From contig OZ029915.1 of NCBI GenBank assembly GCA_964023275.1, positions 39,999,238-40,063,237 of the forward strand: a stretch of 64,000 bases of DNA. The letters run 5' to 3'. A program made the position numbers and the translations under genes. The stretch is from Norana najaformis (taxonomy: Eukaryota > Annelida > Clitellata > Crassiclitellata > Hormogastridae). Below, in pieces: positions 47,628 through 59,159 of the stretch; position 1 is the stretch's first letter, and each line of letters begins with the position of its first letter. Under the pieces are notes generated by a model, which ran no database searches, was not told where the DNA came from, and saw only the letters and a program-made list of their open reading frames with translations.

Positions 47628-47640
47628 AGTATAAAAAAGG
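47628..47640 (+). promoter_or_regulatory. TATA box of second GCNT gene
   Basis: GAGTATAAAAAAGG (TATAAA from 47630) lies 102 bp upstream of the ATG at 47732. A start site near 47660 would leave a short 5' UTR. This argues against using the longer in-frame extension that begins at 47510. Confidence 0.6.
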
Positions 47641-47731
47641 ACCTGCTGGTAATATCATATCCACTTCTGATGCGATCGTCGGAGCAGAACCGATTTGCAT
47701 CGTGCACAAGGTACATGTTCATCGTCTTAGG

Positions 47732-50700
47732 ATGAGCAGGTGGAAATGCTTTCTCCTACTGATTCCGCTGTCAGTAGCCGGAATCTTTTATTTTCCAGGC
47801 TCTAAACGCATGAGGCGGCTAGTTGAAAATGCAACATCAGCGGCTGCGTTGAATCGCGTGAAATATGACAGTGCGTTGTCAAGATTTACTATCAGACATG
47901 ATTTCGGTTTCACATTATTCGAGAAATCTCAGCCCGAGCTTGGAAAGCTTCAGAGTAGGAAAGAATGGGAAAAGGCGACCCTCGTGCATTCGAAAGAGGC
48001 GCCTCCATCTAGCAAAGTCTCCTTTCCTAGCGTTACAACGATGCCTACTCGGGTGACACCTGTTCCTACCGCACAAATTCCTGACACTGCTGAAAATGGA
48101 GAAGATAAACCGTCAAGTATAGTACGCAGGCACACACCTCTGCGTACCACGCAAGTGCCTCAGACGATCAACGAAGCTCAACCAGTTGGTAAACTGACAG
48201 GCGATGACATTCCACAGTTTAAAGTAGAGGCTGTGAACTGTGGAAAATTATTTGAAAATGATAAAGAGGAACAAGCGAGAGCAGATATTTTCCAGAAGGA
48301 ACATCCAAAATTCAACAGTTCTGACGAACTGATGTACGCGCAGGCGTTGAACTGCCCGAAGTTTCTTAACGATCGTCGTTACATCCGAAAACCTGCTTCT
48401 GAGGAAGAGCGAAAATTTTCAATTGCGTTTGCTATTATCCTCTTCAAGGATGTGGAACTTTTTGAGAGGCTGCTTCGTGCCATCTATCGTCCGCAGAATT
48501 TCTACTGCGTTCATGTCGATAAGAAATCTCCGAAAATTGTCCAGGATGCTGTTGGCGCTATTGTCAAGTGCTTCGAGAACGTCTTTATGGCTCCAGAACA
48601 GTTTGATGTGAAGTGGGGAGGGTTTTCTCTCATGGAGCCGGATTTGAACTGCATGAAGGCACTGCTGAAGTATAAGAAATGGCGATACTTCATAAATCTT
48701 ACAGGTCAGGAATTTCCACTGAAAACCAACTGGGAAATGGTGCAGATTCTTAAAATTTTCAATGGTGCCAACAATTTGGAGGGAACTATCAAAAGGTCAG
48801 TCTGATTCTGGGATTATGGTACTGTTAGAGTGGCATTATAGGCCTACTTTTCTTAGATTTTCTGGTTTTTCTATGAGTTAATTTTAATCGAATTTGGCGA
48901 GCGGTTTCATGGACATCTCAAGAAATGAACAATTCAATTTGCCTCGATTCGTATACGCGAGTTGCAGCACCGCTAACTCACGTCAAGAGCATCAACCCGC
49001 GCGACAGGCTTTAGTCAACCGCCTCTGCTCTGTTCGCACCTTATGGCCTGGCTTGGCGGACGCTTTTGTCTTCCAGGCTGATTATTTGGTATTGCGCTAA
49101 ACATCTCGTCGCACGATCCCTCTACGCAGCGCCGACTATAGGGGCCTATACTTAAGGCGTCCTAAACTTAGGCCATTGGCCTAAAACGACGGCTAGCGTC
49201 CGTTTGATCAAGCGAAGTTCAAGGGGCAATAAATATTGGACGTAGAGTGGGTAAACTGAAGAACTAAATTATTAAATTGAATTAATAAATAAATCGCTAA
49301 AATCAGAAACAAACTTTAATAAACCGAACAACTTAAATATAAAACTGTTATACAATTAAGATATTATTTAAGCAGAGTAATTACTATACATAAAATCTAC
49401 ACTTATTGTAATCGTAAGCTGGGGATTTCTACAACGCCCAACGAAATCAAAGTCGCGGGAACCAGCTTATTTACAGACGCTCATTCAAAACAAAATCGAT
49501 GGGCAAGAAAGGTTCGGTTCCAAGTCAAGATCCAACAGTCAGGCAGACAGACAGTCAGACGGCTATGGTGGATGGTGTTTGGAATTAAACCCAGACAGCG
49601 AGATAAGGGAAGAGGAAGAATCAGGATATGAATTGTGTAAGAGGGGAGGGGAGGGGAGGTTCGAACCCGTACTCTCCTGGTTACAAGCCGAGCATTCTAT
49701 CTAATCGGTTACTGTGCCCCGTTCACTTGTGCATTTTTGGAAAAAATAAAATTTGCAAAGATGTTTTCTATAAATGACCATTTGGAAGAAATCGCGTTGC
49801 TCTTGACAACCAGGTTAGGTCCAGTGATATTCTACCCACATCAGGTCCAGTGTTGCATTACCATTGTTGTGGCCGATCTTGAAGCTCTTGTAAATGGTGT
49901 GCTGCAGGTGTAGCTTACGTAATCGTAATCGTAATCGTAATCCTGAGATTTCTACAGCGTATAAACTTGGAAATACTATGGTTCACGGCTTCCATCCCGT
50001 GCAGCACAAACGGTTTGCATCAAGCACTAACAAAATGCAGTAATAGCTAACAGTTCTATGGATTTTATGTGCATTCTAACTTTTGCTGTAAATCAAATAT
50101 TGCTGTCATCCTGAAAATTCATAATACAAAAGAGACACCCCAACACCATTTGCCATCAAATGAGTCATCGCGTGTAAAAATGGGCCAAGACATATCTATC
50201 TTGTCAGCCAGCGCCACCGCGTACCCAACAGTAGGTCGAGAATATGTAAGTCCAAGCTAATGTATCTGAGACGCCATCGGTACCGAAGTCACTACCATAC
50301 AGTAGCCTACATTTGACTAAATTAAGGTCACTCTCAGGTCACATCGAGTCCGCTGCCTTCCCATATCTTTCACGCCATTCAAGGTCCCCTTGAACGGACC
50401 GTGATAGACCGAGATTCAAATCTATGAAATAAGCCACGACCGGGACGCGAACCGGTATCCTCACGCACAGAGACATCCTGACGTAAGCGTGTAACTAACG
50501 AGGCCAGCTCAACAGACTTAAAGTGTAGCCGCAGCTTAGAACTAAAGTGAACGTGTATCTGCTATTTAAGCCAGACATATGCAGCTCACATGTCTGTCTG
50601 CCTGCCTGACTCTTTGGATCTTGACCTGGAACCGAACACTTCTTGCATTTTAATTTTGTTTTGACTGAGCGCCTGTGAATAAGCTGGTTCCCGCGACTTA

Positions 50701-53700
50701 GCTTTCGTTGGACGCTTGAGGAATCTCGAGATCACGATTACGATACGATATAAGCAGCTCACACGAACTTGGAGACTAGAGACTCAGTTAACAACTAACG
50801 ACAAAACATGTATCAACCTTGTTAATACGATTTACTAAGTTTGTGCGAATCAAATGAGATCTATTAAAGTGCATCTCATTCGTTAATTTAATTTAACCTG
50901 ACTGGGTATATTTCATTCTAAGTTCAGCTTGTCTCTCTAAGCTCGGATTGCTCCTGGATTCGACCACCTTTGTTTCTCACATATAAGATATCCATCACAA
51001 TATCTGGGAATTTTATGCTGCGCCATTATTTTTATCTATAGGCCTAGGCAATCAATCATAAATGCCACAAATTTAAGGAGGACTCTTGCTTGCCGCCCAG
51101 GCTCCCATCACTGTAGGCCTAAACATAGGCCTAGGTCATCAATCATAAATGCCACAAATTTAAGGAGGACTCTTGCTTGCCGCCCAGGCTCCCATCACTG
51201 TAGGCCTAAACATAGGCCTAGGTCATCAATCATAAATGCCACAAATTTAAGGAGGACTCTTGCTTGCCGCCTAGGCTCCCATTACTGTAGGCCTAGGTCG
51301 TCAATCATAAATGCAACAAACTTAAGGATGACTCATGTTTGCCATCTATAGGCCCCCTAGATAGAATAAAAAGTAAAGATAAATGTAGAGTTTCTTAATA
51401 GGCTTATTGTTAATATGATAATATCTTCCTTAAGGCGCAATGTTGATCGGACAGCCAACAAACCACCACCTCCAGCAAACATCACTCTCACCAAAGGAGC
51501 TGTTCACATCCTGGCGACGAGAAAGTTTGTTCAGTACATCATCTACAATGAAACAGCCATCAAATTTCTTGAATGGGTCAAAGACACGGCTCACCCAGAC
51601 GAAACCTACTTCAGCACGCTGAACTTCAATCCACATCTGAGAGTCCCTGGCTCTTATCTCGGTTAGTATTCTTGATTTGATTTCGCAATATGTAGAATGA
51701 ATTGTTTAATATTTTCGCGATTTTACTATATTTAGGCCTGCTATTTTGCAGTGTAAGGACGTATATATGAGTGGATGTCATCTAATCGACTTCGACTCAA
51801 CCCGGCCAAAACCCAGTATCTTTGGATCGGCACGCGACATGCGCGGACAAAAATTAATCAGCATAAGCTACTATCGGCATTTCGAGGACTGGTCCTCCCA
51901 GCATCTTGTCAGTTATCGGGGTGTGCTTATAGACGGTGAACTGAAAATGGCCGACCACGGCAATAGTCTCTGTAGGTCACGCCACTATCAGCTTCGACAA
52001 ATTCGTTGGATACGCCGAATTCTGTCGCTTACTGCTGCTACAGCTCTACTACATTCCTTCGTCCTGACACGACTGGAGTATTGCAACTCAATTCTGGTGG
52101 GACTGCCAAATTCTGGTATCCGCCAGCTCCAGTCCGTTCTGGACTTCGCAGCTCGTCTAGTGGCCAATCTACCTAAATTCTCTCATATTTCAGAATATAT
52201 GAGAGATACACTCTACTGGCTTCCTAGGGAAGACAGAATCAAATTTAAGATCATACTCCTGAGCTGGTCCTCTCTTATCGGCTCTGTTCCAGCGTATATA
52301 CGAGAACCGTTCGTTCCTTTTGCAGCTTAATGGCGTGCTGTAGGCATACCCGAGCTTCTTCATACTTTTTGATCAAAACAATTCCAAATCGTCCCAAATT
52401 CTCTGGCTTCTGCATTCTTCCGCTCAGATGTCTTGAAATGGTTTTGCGAGGCACATCATACATCCTATCCTAACTACACTCCTTCCTCTTATCTCTCTTT
52501 CCGCTCCAATCCCAAACATCACCCACCGTAGCTGCCACGTTGTCTCTCTGCCTGATTTTTTTATCTTGACCTTTAACCGAATCCTTTTTGCCTATCGATT
52601 TTGTTTGACTGAGCGCCTGTAAATTAGCTGGTCCCCGTGACGTGGCTTTCGTTGGGCGCTGTAGAAATTTCGAGATTACGATTACGATGTCTCTGCTTTT
52701 CGTTTATTCATTTCTCCCCTGCGTACTTTTTCCACGGCTTGCTGAAGCAGCTTAAAACCATGCCTTCAACTGGCTGTCCTCTCAAAAACCATTTCAACCA
52801 GCTCCTAAAAATATGATCTAAAAGGCAGAGAAACACATTACATCCATAAACACAACTAGATTATAGCTCCATTAAAAAGTAATCAACATTTATCACTAAA
52901 AACACCCTTTTAACGACTTGGGTTTGTACGACGCTATAAAACCACTGTTATTACTATTATATATCAATCATTTTATTCGCCAAACATTGGTAGATAAACA
53001 CAAAAAACAAATAAAAAATTACAGCATATATATATCAGGACAGCAGACCTGCCTGTATTGTTATAGTAGAAGTTGCCACAGCCATAACCCTATGAGAACA
53101 GCTCAGTTCAGGTGGTTGAGAAAAACATATACATAATTGAAAATAGCATTATCACTGAGCAAACATTTTGTGAGAAATCGCAGTCTTGCTGGTAAGCCAA
53201 CAGTCAGTAATGTTAGGCTCTTGTGTAAAGAACAGGACAGACTCAACATTATTATGACCGTTTTTAAATATTTTACATATGGAAGCACTGAACGTGTACT
53301 CTAAGGAGTTCAGTTCACTCTTGGTGAGGCTAACAGCTTCCATTCCACAGAGGAGGAAAGGTTTACAGTGGGTGCTAAAAAGAGGCAGCAAAATAGGCTC
53401 ACAGAATTTTTAACGTTTGCTATAACACAGTGTGTTGAATGATTTATAAAACTTAACTCTCATTTCATTTAAACTAACTCTGAATGACCTGGCTGCAACC
53501 AGAGAACAGCCCAGATAATAAAATTTATCAACATAACTGATCTTTGTACCACTGACGATTATTAAATCATTAAAACATTTTCTCATTGGCATTTTCCAAC
53601 CACGCATGCCTCTTAAAACTCAAGATTCAAAAGCGATACTCTAAGATGCCCAGGGTATTCCAATAATGACCTAAAGTACTATCTAAAAGGCCATGGGCAT

Positions 53701-54982
53701 CTCGTAATCTCTGTGCTTCCTGTGTAGGCATATTCAATACACCCATGGACATATTATAATTTTGCTAGTCCTGTTGACGCAATTTTGGTTAACTAGCGCG
53801 ATTTTTAAAGTTTGATAAAACCATTGAAACAACCAAAACTTAACCTAGTATACACGTGAAAATTCACATCTGTGTAGTGCATAAAGTTACAGAGAAAATA
53901 AGCAGTTTCGTGAGTGCGTACTTAAGGAAAAGTAGTCAAAATTTACAAAATCGTAGTCGTAATCTCGTGATTTCTACAGCGCCCAACGGAAGTTAAGTCG
54001 CGGTAAACCGCTTATTTACAGGCGCTCAGTCAAAACAAAATCGCTAGGCAAAAGGGTTCGGTTTCAGGTCAAGGTCCAGGATTCGGGCAGTCAGACAGTC
54101 CGACGGTTACGGTGGATGATGTTTGAAACTGAAGCGAGAAGAGAGATAAGGGGATGAGGAAGAATCAGGAAAAGATTTTTGGAAAAGAAATGTTTTCAGT
54201 CTTGAGTGAAAGACCAGGGCAGAAACTGAAAGAGGTGAAGTGTTGGTGAGTTCGTATGAGGGCTCAGATAATTGTAATTCAGGCGGGAGTTTATTCCAGA
54301 GGGGTTCACGCCAATATCTAAAATATTTTAATGCCGTTGCAATTTAAGGTTCGCAAGATGTCGCTACATGCAAAGTCACAACTAAAATGCGAAAGTTTGT
54401 CTTCAGTTACGTGCTAAAGGGGGTCTTATTCGCCCTGGACATCTTACAGTACTCTTCGTTAAATGAAATTCTCGTTCAAACAATATCAGGGAGACAGTTT
54501 TGTCTAAGCCTGCTTGCAGTCCAAATAATTTGCACTGCATAAACAGATATGGGCCTTCTAGTTAGGCCATTATTGGAATATTATTATTAAGGAGTTCATT
54601 TTTGTTTATATTTTCTATCACATGTTTCTTCTTGACGACGAATTGTTGACGACAATTGTTCTCAACTTCAGGCGTTCCTGAAACAGACACCAAGAAAAAT
54701 CTCTTCATTACGCGTTTCAAGAACTGGGGAAATGGTCCATTCGACTGGCCGTGCGGTGGTAAACGAGTCCGTATGGTCTGCATATTTGCTGTGCGCGATT
54801 TGCCTCTTCTTGCCAGCCGTGTGGAGTTGTTTGCTAACAAGTTTCACATCGATTATGAGCCCCTTGCTCTCGACTGCTTGGAGGAACTGCACTACAATCG
54901 CACTCGAATTGAAATCCGTAGTGGTCCAGATATCAACAGGAAATTCTACGAAGGTCTGGATTTTGTTCGAAACCATTTATAA
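47732..54982 (+). CDS. beta-1,6-N-acetylglucosaminyltransferase (GCNT/Branch family), copy B, complete
   Basis: Exons 47732-48795, 51435-51661 and 54672-54982 (1602 nt, 533 aa). Intron phases (2, 1) and exon 2 length (227 nt) are identical to copy A. I start at MSRWKCFLLLIPLSVAGIFYF, a signal anchor equivalent to copy A; the frame stays open to 47510, but a TATA box at 47630 makes that extension untranslated. The stem is longer and Pro/Thr-rich (VTTMPTRVTPVPT). The Branch domain keeps LLRAIYRPQNFYCVHVD, LTGQEFPLKTNWE, PDETYF (E411) and VCIFAVRDLPLL...FANKF. A Golgi type II GlcNAc transferase is expected. Intron 1 contains an 87-bp minisatellite and several LINE/SINE pieces; intron 2 contains a reverse transcriptase fragment. 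Unlike copy A, its introns are CpG-rich. The first 144 nt of the shared part of exon 3 are nearly identical to copy A (see findings). Confidence 0.95.
49408..49650 (-). mobile_element. LINE (TACGAT-tailed family) 3' end in intron 1 of GCNT copy B
   Basis: Tail TTGTAATCGTAAGC, CTACAACGCCCAACG, CGGGAACCAGCTTATTTAC, GATAAGGGAAGAGGAAG. Confidence 0.9.
49655..49727 (-). mobile_element. tRNA-derived SINE head (Thr-TGT-like)
   Basis: The minus strand reads GGGGCACAGTAACCG, TTAGATAGAATGC, CTTGTAACC and a B box GGTTCGAACC. It ends abruptly against the 5' side of the LINE fragment. Related to the element at 1379-1545. Only the tRNA-like head remains, so a decayed tRNA-Thr pseudogene is the alternative. 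Confidence 0.6.
49918..49961 (-). mobile_element. LINE (TACGAT-tailed family) tail scrap
   Basis: (GTAATC)4 then CTGAGATTTCTACAGCG, the last about 20 bp of the element plus its hexamer tail. An extreme 5' truncation. Confidence 0.8.
50430..50512 (-). mobile_element. tRNA-like element (SINE head or tRNA pseudogene)
   Basis: The minus strand shows GCCTCGTTAGTTACACGC (A-box region) and a B box GGTTCGCGTCCC (complement of about 50441-50452). The arms do not form a complete cloverleaf by eye. Confidence 0.4.
50591..50749 (+). mobile_element. LINE (TACGAT-tailed family) 3' end, plus copy
   Basis: GGATCTTGACCTGGAACCG, GACTGAGCGCCTGTGAATAA, CTTTCGTTGGACGC and terminal ATCACGATTACGATACGAT. Confidence 0.9.
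51038..51345. repeat. 87-bp minisatellite, about 3.6 copies, in intron 1 of GCNT copy B
   Basis: Units start at about 51038, 51125 and 51212, each reading ATAGGCCTAGG..ATCAATC, TTAAGGAGGACTC, TTGCTTGCCGCC. A diverged fourth unit from about 51287 lacks 12 bp. The first three units are nearly identical. The unit boundary is the palindromic TAGGCCTA word. Confidence 0.93.
51769..52688 (+). mobile_element. LINE (TACGAT-tailed family) 5'-truncated copy with reverse transcriptase C-terminal fragment, intron 2 of GCNT copy B
   Basis: From 51769 one frame gives EWMSSNRLRLNPAKTQYLW, the conserved stretch just after the RT active site in CR1/L2-like LINEs. A frameshift near 51840 moves the reading to the frame ending at 52330 (HSFVLTRLEYCNSILVGLP, LQSVLDFAARLVANLP, YWLPREDRIKFKI). 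The YADD catalytic box is absent (truncated). From about 52468 the family 3' UTR follows, ending GAGATTACGATTACGAT. Dead element; sense orientation to the host gene. The stretch 52331-52467 does not match the other copies and may be rearranged. Confidence 0.85.
53950..54309 (-). mobile_element. LINE (TACGAT-tailed family) 3' end in intron 2 of GCNT copy B
   Basis: Tail ATCGTAGTCGTAATCTC, CTACAGCGCCCAACGG, CAGGCGCTCAGTCAAAAC, then TTCAGTCTTGAGTGAAAGAC. Very close in sequence to the copy at 58509. Confidence 0.92.
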
Positions 54983-54999
54983 CATATCTTAAATGTTAT

Positions 55000-57900
55000 T
55001 CTGTTTCTATTCGAATAATCCAGTTCCGTACAAACTTCTAAGAAACTTCTCTGCAAGCATGGGCGATTCCACATGCCGAGCGCAGAGTGTGAGCTTACGT
55101 GGGGTATGAGGGTACCCCCAGTGTGGTCCAGAAGCAAATCCCCGGTCAGGGGTCAGAGGGGTAAAGCTCCCTGAAGCTGGGCGCTTTTTATACAAAATAC
55201 GTAAATAGGGGTATTTTCCTTGCAATTAGTTTTAGGTTTTCGTGTTGTGTATCTAGTCCATATTTCACAGCTTTATTGACAATGTATTGCACAACCTAAC
55301 AAAGGCTGACAATGTTTGTACCCAATTACGGCAGTGACAGACAGATCTGTCACATCGGCTATTTGGATTCTGGAGCTTCAGTTCCAGGTTCTGACGTGAC
55401 ACGACAGCACCAGAATCTAAAATAATCCCCCTAATTAATAATATGCAGTGAGACAGACCCTTCGAAACTGCCAGTTTATTGTACAAAATACGTCATTTTG
55501 GGCTATTCTTCTTGAACAGTTTTTCAGGTTTTAGGCATACGTTGTATTCTAGCCCATCTTTTGCAGATTGATACACGATGTGCTGCACAACCTAATAAAA
55601 CTAACAACATTTTGTACTAAACTTCAACAGTTACACTGTCTAGATAAATCCGGCCAGCAGAATCGAAGACCCCCATAATTAAATCGATTTGTTTTAATCT
55701 AAAATAACACAATTGTTTACTAATATTTGTAGATGGGTGTTAACGAGTTTGTGTACCACTTTTAGCGTGTACTACTATCGTATGTTTAGTTCTTATAGGG
55801 TAGCTTTAGTAAAGAATTTGAATAATAGTTCCAGTTGCGACCTGCTAATTATATTTTGCCCTTACTTCATGAATCGTCGTCTAGAAAGCCTAGGCCCCTC
55901 TACTTCGCCTCTGACATCAATCTCAGAAAATAGGCCTGCAGTGGCAACAGCATCACGGAATATTGCAGTGCCAGCACCTGCATTCTGTAGACTTTCAAAT
56001 GAAAATGGTCCTGCAGGCAGCTCTTCTCTAGAACCAATTTCAAAACACAGGTCTATTCCAAAATTCCAATTCCAAAATGAAATAAAGTACGACTACCATT
56101 TTGCTTCTAATTTCTATCCTCTCTGTTCATTTCTGAGCGCCTAATTTGTGCGTTTTTACTCCACTGTTTCCAAAATAACGTATCATAATTTCTATTTAAA
56201 AAAATGTAACAGACTTTGCAGTATAGTCAAATTCTAATACATTTATACAGAGACATACACATTTGTGGACATCTAATATAGGCCTATCTACATGAGAAAG
56301 AAGAGGCTCACAACACAAAACTCAATCGTCATTCATGACTCAATTTAGTTGATACCCGTTTTCGTTATAAAGTTACATCTATAAAAACATCGTGAATCAT
56401 TCAGTTTTATAGATAAATTCAAAAAATTATATTTTCGTCAAAAAACAAGATATTCTAGTTATCATAATAATTTTCATTATTCTTTAGTGAGGGTTATTTG
56501 AAGAAAAATATTACAAAGATAAAATGTCTATGATGGTGGGCGCAAATTTTTCTTTTTTTGTTGATTTGACGCTGAATGACGATTTTATAGCTTATTCGTA
56601 ACATGGACTTCCGGATTCGATGCTGTTTTGCAAAATCATTAACGTGCAGAATACTTTTGAAAAGTATTTTGAAATTGCAAAATAAAATACCTTTTAACCC
56701 GAGGTAGAAATGATTCCTCAGGAAATAAAAAATATTTTTTTCAACAAATTTTTTCGAAATACATTTTCAAAATTCTTTGTATTCTTGCACATAATTTTAT
56801 GCAGTTTTTTCAGAGTATGCAACATTTAAGACGTCAGTGATGAATTAGGTTGTTCGTTGTGTTTAATTCCTGGTTTGTTTTAGGCTTATTTTAGTTCGTT
56901 TCGCAAGGTTGACATCTAAGTAATATTTAATTGCAACGTTCTAACGCTTTACGTTGGATAATTACAATGTAATTGCCCTCATTGATCTTTGTACTGTCAA
57001 GAATCAACTTCTGAACTTTATTTTATCAAACTGCATTGTTTGACATTGATTTTGGCAAGCACATGAAATCCTAGTAGACTCTAATATAATAAGTTACTAA
57101 ATATTATTCAGTTCCGACACCACAGATCACAACTTCAAAACTCAAGACCACTTATTATAAACCAGAAGATTCCGGATGTCAGTTTCAGTTTATTGCCTCA
57201 AAGTAGAAAGTACTTTGTGAAAGTAGTTTTAAAAGTATTTTGATTTCTTAGAAAATTTTCTTACTGTTTTTGTACATATCCTCCTATCTCATACGAACTG
57301 ATGTCCAAGCCATAAAATAATAATAAAGGAAGTCATGTCCCACGATACTGCATACTTGCCTTCTAAATTTATCAGTTCTTTTTAGCTTTGATGTTGAGCT
57401 ATAATTGCTGTTGAGAAGAAGGAAATGTAGAGACATTTATGAAACGTGGCAAACATTTTCATCACCAGGCGTACATTTTACTTTAAGTGCCCTTCTGAAC
57501 AGCTGCGTTTACAAGACATTCGGTGAAAATTAAAAGTCCCTTATTCCAAAACACAGCATGAAAGGTTTGTCACGGTAGAAACCACGCATCAATCTAGAAT
57601 CAGTTTCCTAGGAAACAAAGATATCAGTACGTTATTGTTTGCCTAACTTCATTGCATTAGCTGTCAAAAAACCTTCATTGTGCTTTTTGATGGAAGTGCA
57701 ACTCGGGAGCTTCCAACTGACATAATATACTTTTTATTACGATTACGGTTGTTTGTCGTGCATTTATTATTACTGCGAAATGATGGCTTCAAGAATGATT
57801 GGATAATAAAACGTTCCCTAAATTAATTTTACTATTTCTGTTGGTTGAACCCTTTGGTTAGGAGTTGTGTTGTTTCAGTTGTTATTCGTTTCACGTGCTA

Positions 57901-58500
57901 GCTGTTTCTGTTATTATGTTTTCTTTTTTGCACCAAGTTCTGGTTTGAGTTTTGATTTTAGTTAATAAAAACAAACTTCCTCGTTTCAGTTTTTTAGTTT
58001 TAGTTATTCGGTAACTGATATTTCGCCTACATGAATGTACATCAGTTTATTGCAAAAGCAACCATTATTTTTACAACATGCGATGCCGCATACATGATGT
58101 ATGACCTATTAATGACTACTGTGGTAAAATTTCTTGTTGAACTTTATGAAGATTTTGCTTTCAGTTGATTGCAAATATCTGTTACGCATCCCTACAGATT
58201 ATATAGCGCAGAACTTTTACCATAACAGTCGCTGGAAACAGCTAGGTTTCCCTTGTGTGTTTTCGCTTGGGTTGTCGTTAGTTATTTCGTTATTATTAGT
58301 TTCGACTGTTTTAGTTTCAGTTATCGTTTTCGCTGGTTCTGTGAGTTTCAGTTTTTATTTCGTTATCGTTTTGTGTTAGTTATCGTTTTTTCCAGTTTTA
58401 GTCAACTAAAACCTTAAGTTTTCGTTAACGATGGTTTACGTCTTCTTGATCGAATACAACACTAATTTAAGACGATGAAATCTGCAGTCGTAATCACTGT
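55000..58500. other. AT-rich intergenic sequence, no supported gene
   Basis: The open frame at 55713-56144 (143 codons) has no recognisable motif or promoter. A T-rich run with repeated GTTTTAG/TTAGTT words lies at about 58250-58430. Confidence 0.5.
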
Positions 58501-58508
58501 GCAAGCAG

Positions 58509-59155
58509 TCGTAATCGTAATCTCGAGATTTCTACAGCGCCCAACGAAAGCTAAGTCGCGGGAACCAGCTTATTCATAGGCGCTCAGTCAAAACAAAATC
58601 GATAGGCAAAAGGGTTCGGTTCCAGGTCAAGATCCAGGAGTAAGGCACTCAGACAGTCGGACGTCTACGGTGGATGATGTTTGAAATTGAAGCGAGTAGA
58701 GAGATAAGGGGAAGAGGAAGAATCAGGAAAAGATTTTTGGAAAAGAAATGTTTTCAGTCTTGAGTGAAAGACCAGCGCAGAAACTGAAAGAGGTGAAGTG
58801 TTGGTGAGTTCGAATGATGGATCAGATAATTGTCGTAATTCTGGCGGGAGTTTTTTCCAGAGGGGTGGGGCAGCTATGGCTATGGAGCGATTTCCAAATT
58901 TTAAGGATGAGGCGACTGGAGAGCGAAGAAATGTTAGGACAGATGAGGAGCGGGTTGAACGGAGTGGTTGGATAGTATATAATCGACAAAGATAGGAGGG
59001 TTGGGAGGATTGAAGTGTGTTGTAGGTGAGGAATAAGACTTTGTACTCTATTCGTTCTGGTATTTTAAGCCAGTGCAGTGATTTGAGCACAGGGGTGATG
59101 TGATGGTACGCTCTGTTTTCGTCATCAGTAGTCATTTTTCTCATTCTCATCCAGT
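58509..59155 (-). mobile_element. LINE (TACGAT-tailed family), longest 3' copy, ORF2 C-terminus intact
   Basis: Read on the minus strand, an uninterrupted frame (59150-58665) gives HHITPVLKSLHWLKIPERI, EYKVLFLTYNTLQSSQPSYL, RSTRSSSVLTFLRSP and PPLWKKLPPELRQLSDPS, the typical C-terminus of CR1/L2-clade reverse transcriptases. A 3' UTR and the tail GATTACGATTACGA follow. It is the best local reference for the family. RT catalytic and endonuclease domains are missing, so it is non-autonomous. Confidence 0.93.
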
Positions 59156-59159
59156 GCTT

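Noticed and set aside
55713-56144. 143-codon + frame
   Set aside because: No recognisable domain, poor codon character, no promoter or splice support.
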